From Acidobacteriota bacterium (GTDB lineage: Bacteria > Acidobacteriota > Vicinamibacteria > Vicinamibacterales > JAKQTR01), in assembly GCA_026393735.1 (NCBI GenBank), contig JAPKZP010000119.1, forward strand, positions 1 to 6,300: DNA of 6,300 nt. Reading direction: 5' to 3'. Each line of letters starts with the position of its first letter. Within the stretch, counting starts at the first letter, position 1. Shown piece by piece: positions 1 to 6,087 of the stretch. The notes under the pieces are model-generated. The model did not search any database. It was not told where the DNA came from and saw only the letters and a program-made list of their open reading frames with translations. Both the position numbers and the translations under genes were made by a program.

Positions 1-1
1 C

Positions 2-118
2 CACCAGAAAGCCCGCGCCACCCAGGTGGTGACCGCCACGCTCGAGGCGCTCGCCACCGCGCGGCAGATCCGCTACGTCGTCGATCCCCCAAACCTCCCC
101 AACCCGAACCTCCTCTAA
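2..118 (+). CDS. 3' end of an unidentified protein (partial)
   Basis: An open frame enters from the window edge and ends at TAA (116-118), giving the last 38 residues of a protein. The visible part has an Ala/Thr-rich, probably helical stretch (ATQVVTATLEALATARQ) followed by IRYVVDPPNLPNPNLL, a Pro/Asn/Leu tail. The tail is encoded by C- and A-rich near-repeats (AACCTCC, AACCCGAACC). No catalytic or binding motif is visible, so I assign no function. Codon choice in this frame is GC-rich at third positions like the other genes here, which supports real coding. It lies upstream of the sigma-factor gene on the same strand, but the 325-bp gap with its own promoter-like signals argues against a shared operon. 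Confidence 0.6.
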   Translation, partial: HQKARATQVVTATLEALATARQIRYVVDPPNLPNPNLL

Positions 119-256
119 AGTTTCAACGACCATCTCGTCGCTGCGCGTCACCAGATTGGCGCCTGCAGTTGCCCTTTTCGTCAACACTTTGACGGTCGCC
201 ACAGCTATCCCCTCTCATACCTGCACACCTGTTCGCGCAAGCACACACGCAAGTCA

Positions 257-270
257 TTGATGTGCATCAA
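257..270. promoter_or_regulatory. Perfect TTGAT-N4-ATCAA palindrome (FNR/CRP-type box or activator site)
   Basis: The sequence TTGATGTGCATCAA is a palindrome with 6-bp arms around a TG centre. It fits the classical FNR/ANR-type consensus TTGATnnnnATCAA at all ten defined positions. Its centre is about 85 bp upstream of the start predicted from the sigma-54 promoter. That is too far for a typical class II FNR site but is in the usual range for an enhancer-binding-protein site. It could therefore be an operator for a CRP/FNR-family regulator, or the upstream activating sequence for an NtrC-type activator such as the one encoded at 1648-3108. The palindrome is seen directly. The bound protein is inferred. 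Confidence 0.5.
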
Positions 271-322
271 CTTACACGTTTCTAGCACGAGCATCACAGC
301 GCGGCACCAAAGCAACAGAAAG

Positions 323-338
323 TGGCACCAGGGCTGCA
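323..338 (+). promoter_or_regulatory. Sigma-54 (RpoN) -24/-12 promoter
   Basis: TGGCACCAGGGCTGCA matches the sigma-54 consensus TGGCACGN4TTGCW with two differences: C for G just after TGGCAC, and C for the first T of TTGC. The near-invariant GG (324-325) and GC (336-337) are 12 bp apart as required. Transcription would start near 349, leaving a leader of about 95 bases before the sigma-factor ATG. Sigma-54 promoters need an AAA+ activator, and one is encoded in this window. No comparably good sigma-70-type promoter was found in this gap. Confidence 0.6.
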
Positions 339-443
339 GTAAGGGAAGGCAACCGCCTTCGCAACCGCGACACGACAGGTTGCTTCGGTGGGGCAATCTC
401 GAACCCAAGCGCAACCAACGCACGCCATACACCGGAGCCCACG

Positions 444-1388
444 ATGAACGCTCAGACGCTTCCCATGGACAGCCAGACTCGAGTCGTCAAGACCCTGCCG
501 TTCGTCGAGGCGCTCGCGCGACGCATGGCAGCCTCCATGCCGCACTCGATCGACATTGGCGACCTCGTGCAGGACGGCGTCATGGGCCTCATCGACGCGG
601 CGCAGCGGTTCGACGAGGGCCGCGGCATCAAGTTCGAGACCTTCGCCGAGCGTCGCGTGCGCGGCGCCATGATTGACGCCCTGCGCCGCGAAGCCTGGCC
701 GCGCGGCGTCCGCCGGGTTCGCCGCGAACTCGAGGCCGCGCGCGAGGAACTGCGCCGGACTCTGGGCTACGAACCCTCGATGGCAGATCTCGCCGCGAAG
801 GTCGGCTCCGACGAAAAACGCCTCAGCCGCACCATCGTCCGCATCAACACGATCGAGTCGACTTCGCCGCATACCAGCGCCGAGAATATCGACGAAACGA
901 ACATGCCGACGGCGCTCATCCCGTCCGAGCCAGAGTCGCCGGATCGCGCCTACGAACGCTGCGAGACCGAGGATCGCGTGCGCGCAGCCATCGCGTCGCT
1001 GCCCTGGCGCGAGCGCAAGGTGGTGGGCCTCTACTACTACGGCGAAGCGACGATGAAGGACATTGGCGCGGCGATTGGGGTGAACGAGTCGCGCGTATCG
1101 CAGTTGCACGCGCGCGCCATCCAGCGCCTGCGCGTGGCCCTCGGCAGCATCGCCGACCCGAAGTCGGCGCCGCGCATCATCCGCGATGCCGTGGCCGCGT
1201 TCAAGCAGAAGCCGAAGATGCTGAAGGCGCAGCTGGCAACCGGGCCCCTGCAGACTGGAACTGGCCGGCCGACGACCGCGATGCCCATGTGGCAGCGGAT
1301 GCCGGTGGCGATGGCGGCCGAGAAACCAGTTCGGCCGCGGGCTGTCGCGGTGGCTCCCCGCGCTGCAAAGAAGGTGGCAGTCAAGTAG
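444..1388 (+). CDS. fliA: RNA polymerase sigma factor, FliA/WhiG (sigma-28) family
   Basis: This is an alternative sigma factor of 314 residues that directs RNA polymerase to a specific promoter set. Region 2 spans about residues 13-85, with the core-binding and -10-recognition segment around DLVQDGVMGLIDAAQRFDE (40-58) and KFETFAERRVRGAMIDALR (63-81). Region 3 is about 88-140 (RRVRRELEAAREELRRTLGYEPS, then a helical segment). Region 4 is about 179-231, with a helix-turn-helix in TMKDIGAAIGVNESRVSQLHARAIQRL that contacts the -35. There is no region 1.1, as expected of group 3 sigmas. FliA-type proteins usually end shortly after region 4. Here about 80 further residues follow (232-314), rich in Ala, Pro, Lys and Arg and ending in AAKKVAVK. 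The ATG is supported by GGAG 6 bases upstream. The probable sigma-54 promoter suggests activator-controlled expression. In many bacteria this family controls flagellar genes, but none is visible here, so a role in motility, stress or development stays open and the symbol is tentative. Confidence 0.85.
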   Translation: MNAQTLPMDSQTRVVKTLPFVEALARRMAASMPHSIDIGDLVQDGVMGLIDAAQRFDEGRGIKFETFAERRVRGAMIDALRREAWPRGVRRVRRELEAAREELRRTLGYEPSMADLAAKVGSDEKRLSRTIVRINTIESTSPHTSAENIDETNMPTALIPSEPESPDRAYERCETEDRVRAAIASLPWRERKVVGLYYYGEATMKDIGAAIGVNESRVSQLHARAIQRLRVALGSIADPKSAPRIIRDAVAAFKQKPKMLKAQLATGPLQTGTGRPTTAMPMWQRMPVAMAAEKPVRPRAVAVAPRAAKKVAVK

Positions 1389-1430
1389 CCCGGGGTCTTC
1401 AGACCACGGGGAACAACCCCCGGGGCATTT
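1389..1430 (+). terminator. Possible weak terminator just after the sigma-factor stop codon
   Basis: Directly after the stop codon, CCCGGGG (1389-1395) can pair with CCCCGGG (1418-1424), followed by GCATTTT. The loop is long (22 bases) and contains alternative pairings (GGTCT/AGACC, GGGG/CCCC), so the fold is uncertain. The T-run is short. The strong hairpin at 1468-1502 is the better terminator. Confidence 0.3.
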
Positions 1431-1467
1431 TCGACGCCCGCCACTGCGGGCCCCACACAAATCGACT

Positions 1468-1502
1468 ATGACGGGCCGCGGGGCAACCTCGCGGCCCGTC
1501 GT
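1468..1502. terminator. Strong hairpin terminator between convergent genes
   Basis: ATGACGGGCCGCGGGG (1468-1483) pairs with 1487-1502 across a CAA loop. The stem is 16 bp with two wobble pairs, and its core GACGGGCCGCG/CGCGGCCCGTC is perfect. There is no U-tract on the plus-strand side; on the minus side a short mixed T-rich stretch follows (AGTCGATTTG). Its place between convergent genes fits a bidirectional or factor-assisted terminator for the sigma-factor gene, the activator gene, or both. Confidence 0.7.
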
Positions 1503-1568
1503 GTGAGAGCCCGACCGTCAATCACTCCTGGACCGATTCTCCCAGCCGTGCGGGCCCAGCGCCGCGGG

Positions 1569-1603
1569 TGGATTCCTGAAGCGGCGAAATCCCTGGGAAT
1601 CCA
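1569..1603. repeat. Inverted repeat TGGATTCC-N19-GGAATCCA
   Basis: Perfect 8-bp arms at 1569-1576 and 1596-1603 are separated by 19 bases, in the convergent gap about 45 bp downstream of the activator gene's stop codon. It could be a second transcript-end hairpin or a protein site. There is no T-run on either side. Otherwise I see nothing between 1503 and 1647. Confidence 0.4.
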
Positions 1604-1647
1604 GCGCACGAACCCGCATCGGAAGTTGCGGTCATTGCGCCTGGCAC

Positions 1648-3108
<1,461 letters not shown>

Positions 3109-3140
3109 GGGTCCAGAAATGAGATTGGCCTTTCGACAGA

Positions 3141-3173
3141 CTCGGGGCACCCGGCCCTGGTGCCTGGGCCGAG
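3141..3173 (-). other. Leader hairpin upstream of the activator gene
   Basis: On the minus-strand transcript, CTCGG (3173-3169) pairs with CCGAG (3145-3141), and GGCACC (3164-3159) pairs with GGTGCC (3151-3146) around a 7-base loop. A 4-base bulge (CCCA) lies between the two helices on one side. It ends about 33 bases before the activator's start codon. It could affect mRNA stability or processing, or attenuate read-through from the kinase gene. No U-tract follows, so I do not call it a terminator. Confidence 0.35.
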
Positions 3174-3183
3174 CGTCAGAAGT

Positions 3184-3209
3184 TTGACGCAGATGCAGTC
3201 CGGCGTCAA
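3184..3209. promoter_or_regulatory. Inverted repeat TTGACGC-N12-GCGTCAA upstream of the activator gene
   Basis: Perfect 7-bp arms at 3184-3190 and 3203-3209 are separated by 12 bases, a spacing that puts the half-sites on one DNA face. It lies 76-101 bp before the activator's ATG. The half-site TTGACG resembles the TTGATG arms of the palindrome at 257-270. One arm read on the minus strand is also a TTGACG -35-like hexamer, but no good -10 follows 17 bp on. Possible operator or autoregulatory site. Confidence 0.4.
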
Positions 3210-3239
3210 TTCCGGCCAGCCACGTTCCGGCCAGCCACA
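3210..3239. repeat. 15-bp tandem duplication
   Basis: TTCCGGCCAGCCACG (3210-3224) is followed at once by TTCCGGCCAGCCACA (3225-3239), 14 of 15 bases identical. It abuts the inverted repeat at 3184-3209 in the spacer between the kinase and activator genes, and looks like a recent local duplication. Confidence 0.8.
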
Positions 3240-3378
3240 CTGCCGAGAGATCTTCCGATGCGGGGGCTCTCGTGATGCAGGGCGCGGCGGGGGTCGCCGA
3301 ACGCCGACGCCGGCGAGTTGTCCAACGTGTGCTTCTCGCGCCGGGCAGCGATCCCGACCGCTTGGACGCGCGAACCCG

Positions 3379-5040
3379 TCAGCGCATCGCCAGCGCTTCG
3401 CGCGCCATGCGCAGCAGTTCGTTCAGGCGGAACGGCTTGGCAAGCCAGCGGCAGCGGCTCTCCGCGAGAAAGCGCTCGGCATCGGTGCCGATCACATCGC
3501 CGGTCACGAACAGAATCCGCGACAGCATCTCTGGATGCGACTCGCGCAGCGCGCCGAAGAACTGGATGCCGTCCATGCGCGGCATCTTGAGGTCGCTGAT
3601 GATGAGATCGTACTGTCCACCCTCGAGGCACGCGAGCGCCTCTTCGCCATCGCCCGCGCGATCGACGAGGTACCCGGCGTCGGACAGTGTTTCCGACATG
3701 GCTGATGCAAGCGCGGTTTCGTCCTCGACAATCAGAATGGCCTGGCCGTCGAGGCGCGGCATCCCAGGCATGCGCTCCGGCTCAGGAGAGGCCATCGGGC
3801 CACGTGCATTGAGCGAGCCGCCAACCGTGCCCATGGCGCCCGCAGGCCCATGTCCCACGCCGCCCGGTGCCGCAACTGGCGTGCCCACGCCCTCAGGCGT
3901 GCTCGGCTTCAGTTTCGCACCGCCCGCCGGCAGCTCTATATAGAAGGACGCGCCCTCTCCCGGCGTGGACGTCAGCCACATCCGCCCGCCATGCTCCTGG
4001 ACAATGGCGTAGGCCACGGTGAGCCCGAGTCCCGTCCCCTTGCCGACTTCCTTCGTCGTGAAGAAGGGGTCGAAGATCTTCGTCCTCACCTCTTCCGGCA
4101 CGCCCGGCCCATCGTCGTTCACCTCGAGGGTGATCGACTCGCGTTCGGGGTCCTGCCACGTGCGCACCACGAGCGTGCCGCGCCCGTTGGCCGTAAGCAT
4201 GGCCTGCTCGGCGTTGATGACGAGGTTCAGCAGCACCTGCTGAATCTGGTTCGGGTCGACGAAGATCGGCGGCAGGCCGGCCGCGAGCGCATCGATCACG
4301 GTGATGTTGGTGACGCGCTGCTCGTACGACCGCAGCGAAAGCGTCTCGCGCACGACCTGGTTGACCTCCACCATCGTGCGCGTCGTGTGCCGCTTGCGCG
4401 CGAAGGTCAGCAAGTTGCGGACGATGCGCGCGGCACGTTCGGCCTCGTGCAGGATGGTGTCGAGCCCGCGGCGGGACTGCGGATCGATGTCGCGCTGCGC
4501 CAGCCGCTCGGCCCACGTGAGGATCGTAGCCAGCGGGTTGTTCAGTTCATGTGCGACGCCGGAGATGGTGGTGCCGAGGGCAGCCATCTTCTCGGCCTGC
4601 AGCAACTGGTGATAGAGGTCGCGCGACTGATCCTCGAGCTTCTTGCGATCACTCACGTCACGCACGAGCGCTTCGATGCGCACGCTGTCGCCACCTTCGG
4701 GCACCTCGGCGTGTGCGGTCACCTCCACCCAGATCACGGTGCTGTCCGCCCGGCGCAGGCGCAGCAGATAGTCGGTGACCGCTCCGTCGCGGGCGAGACG
4801 ATCGATGAAGACCGCGCGCGCGCCTTCGTCGGTGAATCGGTCCGGGTTGAACGGACGGAGGTCCGCGTCGGGCATCTCGGCGGGGTACCCGAAGATGAGC
4901 CGGAGGTACGGGTTGGCCGCAATCGTGACGTTTTCGCGCGCGCCAAGCAGGCCGATGTAAACGCCTTCGTGCACGGCCTCGAAGAGACGGGCAAAAGACT
5001 GTGCGCGGGCAGCCTGCGACGACGGAGAAGGGACGTCCAC
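3379..5040 (-). CDS. Soluble hybrid histidine kinase (PAS-HisKA-HATPase-REC)
   Basis: This sensor kinase has 553 residues and no membrane segment or signal peptide, so it should sense a cytoplasmic cue. A PAS domain covers about 14-133 (ANPYLRLIFGYP and the closing ALVRDVSDRKKLE). The dimerisation and phosphoacceptor domain is about 140-215, with H164 in GVAHELNNPLATI. The ATP-binding domain is about 255-372: N box LNLVINAEQA (N276), G1 box DDGPG (309-313), F box FDPFFTTK, G2 box GKGTGLGL (333-340). A Gly/Pro/Ala-rich linker (about 373-430) leads to a receiver domain (about 432-552) with E439/D440, phosphoacceptor D483 in ISDLKMPRMDG, T513 and K535. All catalytic residues are present. The start is GTG at 5040. 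No ATG lies near it in frame, and no Shine-Dalgarno precedes it, but a perfect TATAAT lies 6 bases upstream, suggesting a leaderless mRNA. The activator gene 270 bp downstream is its likely partner. The ligand is unknown. Confidence 0.92.
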   Translation of the reverse strand: MDVPSPSSQAARAQSFARLFEAVHEGVYIGLLGARENVTIAANPYLRLIFGYPAEMPDADLRPFNPDRFTDEGARAVFIDRLARDGAVTDYLLRLRRADSTVIWVEVTAHAEVPEGGDSVRIEALVRDVSDRKKLEDQSRDLYHQLLQAEKMAALGTTISGVAHELNNPLATILTWAERLAQRDIDPQSRRGLDTILHEAERAARIVRNLLTFARKRHTTRTMVEVNQVVRETLSLRSYEQRVTNITVIDALAAGLPPIFVDPNQIQQVLLNLVINAEQAMLTANGRGTLVVRTWQDPERESITLEVNDDGPGVPEEVRTKIFDPFFTTKEVGKGTGLGLTVAYAIVQEHGGRMWLTSTPGEGASFYIELPAGGAKLKPSTPEGVGTPVAAPGGVGHGPAGAMGTVGGSLNARGPMASPEPERMPGMPRLDGQAILIVEDETALASAMSETLSDAGYLVDRAGDGEEALACLEGGQYDLIISDLKMPRMDGIQFFGALRESHPEMLSRILFVTGDVIGTDAERFLAESRCRWLAKPFRLNELLRMAREALAMR

Positions 5041-5046
5041 GTCGGG

Positions 5047-5052
5047 ATTATA
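5047..5052 (-). promoter_or_regulatory. -10 box TATAAT of the hybrid kinase gene
   Basis: A perfect TATAAT on the minus strand ends 6 bases before the GTG start codon, so transcription would begin at or within a base of the start codon (leaderless mRNA). No recognisable -35 is seen at 16-18 bp spacing. A perfect -10 is rare by chance in DNA this GC-rich. It overlaps the opposing -10 at 5049-5054. Confidence 0.5.
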
Positions 5053-5054
5053 CT
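5049..5054 (+). promoter_or_regulatory. -10 box TATACT of the HAD-family gene
   Basis: TATACT on the plus strand ends 7 bases before the ATG at 5062. That would place the transcript start at the start codon, again leaderless, and no Shine-Dalgarno is present (CTTCCCGCGATG). There is no clear -35. It shares four bases with the opposing TATAAT, so polymerase could occupy only one orientation at a time. Confidence 0.45.
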
Positions 5055-5061
5055 TCCCGCG

Positions 5062-5862
5062 ATGCGTATTTCGTTCGACATGGACGGCGTGCTGGCAGAC
5101 ATGGATGCCGCGCTGGCGAAGATGGCCGAGCAGGAGTTCGGAGTGTCGGCCAAGGGCGCCGGTACCCGGACGGCTCAGGAGACGCCAGTTGAGGCGGAGA
5201 CTCCGCCGAGTTCTGCCGGGTTGGCGACTGACGTGCCAGCCGACCCGGGCGCTCGGCCGAGCCCGGGCGAGCTGCCGAGAGACATGCCGTCGGCCGCGGT
5301 CCTCCAGCTGCTCTCCTCTCGCGAGCAGGCGCGCCTGTGGCAGCGCGTGGCGGCGACGCGTAATTTCTGGGAATCACTCGACGAGTGCGAACCGGGCACA
5401 GTGCGCCGGATCCAGGGACTCGCTCACGAACTCCGGTGGGACGTGCTGTTCGTCACGCAACGCCCTGGCTCCGCGGGCCGCTCGACGCAGCTCCAGTCGC
5501 AACACTGGCTGCGGCGCCACGGTTTTGAGTACCCGGCCGTCTACACCACGCAGGGCTCGCGGGGGTGCATCGCCGCGGCGCTCACGCTAGACACGCACAT
5601 TGACGACCGGCTCGACAATTGCGTAGACGTAGCGACCGACTCCGGAGCGTGGCCGATCCTGGTGTGGCGCGACGATGCGTCGTTTACCCGCATCAGCGCC
5701 GGCGCGAAGAAGCTCGGCATTGCGACGGTGCGCACGGTGAACGAGGCTCTCGACAGGATCGAGAAGGCCGACCGCAACCCGGCGCGGGCGGATCGCACTC
5801 CGGCGCAGGCCGACCACCCCTCGATCGTCGAACGCCTCAAACGCGCGTTCTCGGGGCGGTAG
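5062..5862 (+). CDS. HAD-superfamily hydrolase, 5'-nucleotidase-like
   Basis: A protein of 266 residues, probably a cytoplasmic magnesium-dependent phosphatase. Motif I is FDMDGVLAD at residues 5-13, with nucleophile D6 and acid/base D8. Motif II is VTQRP (T132). Motif IV is THIDDR (D181/D182). The motif III basic residue is probably R167 (in TTQGSRG), where many relatives have Lys. NFWESL (101-106) and the HIDDRLDNC pattern resemble the bacterial 5'(3')-deoxyribonucleotidase-like HAD group, though the true substrate cannot be read from sequence. Residues about 29-78, where the small cap begins, are a Pro/Ala/Glu-rich low-complexity insert. The C-terminal tail has two near-copies of a heptapeptide (NPARADR, TPAQADH) before PSIVERLKRAFSGR. 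I chose the ATG at 5062 because motif I follows at once and a -10 box sits at leaderless distance. The same frame is open for 1.2 kb upstream, but that part is antisense to the kinase. It is divergent from the kinase, with only 21 bp between them. Confidence 0.82.
   Translation: MRISFDMDGVLADMDAALAKMAEQEFGVSAKGAGTRTAQETPVEAETPPSSAGLATDVPADPGARPSPGELPRDMPSAAVLQLLSSREQARLWQRVAATRNFWESLDECEPGTVRRIQGLAHELRWDVLFVTQRPGSAGRSTQLQSQHWLRRHGFEYPAVYTTQGSRGCIAAALTLDTHIDDRLDNCVDVATDSGAWPILVWRDDASFTRISAGAKKLGIATVRTVNEALDRIEKADRNPARADRTPAQADHPSIVERLKRAFSGR
5224..5239 (-). promoter_or_regulatory. Possible sigma-54 promoter reading toward the hybrid kinase
   Basis: On the minus strand CTGGCACG-N4-TCGC fits the sigma-54 pattern, with GG (5237-5236) and GC (5225-5224) 12 bp apart. 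The TGGCACG element is perfect. The -12 element reads TCGC rather than TTGC. Transcription would start near 5212, about 170 bp before the kinase GTG and antisense to the HAD gene. It could be chance in GC-rich coding sequence, since it lies inside the low-complexity insert. Confidence 0.25.
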
Positions 5863-5885
5863 AACCGATATCAAGCCCGATGTGG

Positions 5886-5905
5886 CGCAGGGCTTCAGCC
5901 CTGCG
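5886..5905. repeat. Perfect hairpin CGCAGGGC-TTCA-GCCCTGCG
   Basis: Arms of 8 bp (5886-5893 and 5898-5905) close a TTCA tetraloop, 24 bp after the HAD stop codon. There is no T-run, so it is either a weak or factor-dependent terminator or one unit of a dispersed palindromic repeat. Confidence 0.65.
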
Positions 5906-5906
5906 A

Positions 5907-5996
5907 GAACAGGCCTGCCTTCGACCCTTCGGTATGCTCAGGGTCGCCCTGAGCCACGTCAAAGGGCGACATGCTCAGGTCAGGAAAGGCCTGTTC
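5907..5996. repeat. 90-bp compound inverted repeat with competing inner hairpins
   Basis: Outer 10-bp arms GAACAGGCCT (5907-5916) and AGGCCTGTTC (5987-5996) are perfect. Inside lie three mutually exclusive pairings. CGACCCT (5922-5928) pairs with AGGGTCG (5940-5946). GCTCAGGG (5936-5943) pairs with CCCTGAGC (5947-5954). GTCGCCCT (5943-5950) pairs with AGGGCGAC (5963-5970). ATGCTCAGG also occurs twice as a direct repeat (5934-5942, 5971-5979). This has the form of a miniature palindromic repeat element and shows no coding capacity. Confidence 0.65.
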
Positions 5997-6012
5997 CACA
6001 ACCTCCGCTCAC

Positions 6013-6042
6013 GCCCCAGCAGGGGCAAACCCCTGTTGGGGC
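6013..6042. terminator. 13-bp-stem hairpin, possible terminator
   Basis: GCCCCAGCAGGGG (6013-6025) pairs with CCCCTGTTGGGGC (6030-6042) across a CAAA loop, with one G-T wobble. There is no U-tract on either side. It could end the HAD-gene transcript or insulate the P-type ATPase gene that starts 46 bp further on. Confidence 0.5.
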
Positions 6043-6087
6043 CCAGCCCCTCCACCCCGGTCCACTCGCCTGATCCACAATAGACAC

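Larger units (their letters stand above)
119..443 (+). other. Regulatory intergenic region upstream of the sigma-factor gene
   Basis: No gene is supported in these 325 bases, which are less GC-rich than the coding regions. In order they hold a weak TTGACG hexamer (189-194) without a convincing -10, the palindrome at 257-270, the sigma-54-type promoter at 323-338, and two small inverted repeats in or near the presumed leader. The first of these is GAAGGC-AACC-GCCTTC at 345-360. The second is GCAACC (361-366) with GGTTGC (378-383); a second GCAACC copy at 349-354 could compete for the same partner. A good Shine-Dalgarno GGAG (434-437) sits 6 bases before the ATG at 444. Confidence 0.6.
5863..6087. 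other. Intergenic region made largely of palindromic repeats
   Basis: The 225 bases between the HAD gene and the P-type ATPase gene contain no supported gene. They are filled by hairpin-forming sequences at 5886-5905, 5907-5996 and 6013-6042, listed separately. Such palindrome clusters are typical of dispersed repeat elements. They may also end transcription of the HAD gene. Confidence 0.6.

Noticed and set aside
189..218. Sigma-70-type promoter with TTGACG at 189-194
   Set aside because: The best -10 at acceptable spacing (TCTCAT at 213-218) matches only four of six positions; too weak to list.
294..1460. A 388-residue minus-strand open frame over the sigma-factor gene
   Set aside because: It has no recognisable domain and lies opposite conserved sigma regions 2 to 4. 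It is a typical antisense shadow in GC-rich coding DNA.
3150..3165. Sigma-54-like sequence AGGCACCAGGGCCGGG on the minus strand before the activator
   Set aside because: It shares GGCACCAGGGC with the promoter at 323 but lacks the GC of the -12 element, so it fails the basic requirement.
3109..3240. Longer activator starting at the ATG at 3240
   Set aside because: The extra 44 residues are encoded by the tandem duplication and the inverted repeat, are not like any receiver-domain N-terminus, and MAEKHVLLVEDE is a standard start.
3850..5061. The open frame continuing 1.2 kb upstream of the HAD gene
   Set aside because: It is antisense to the kinase, whose PAS, HisKA and HATPase motifs are unmistakable. 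The real protein starts at 5062, where motif I begins. The upstream part is His/Arg/Asp-rich shadow translation of GC-rich DNA.
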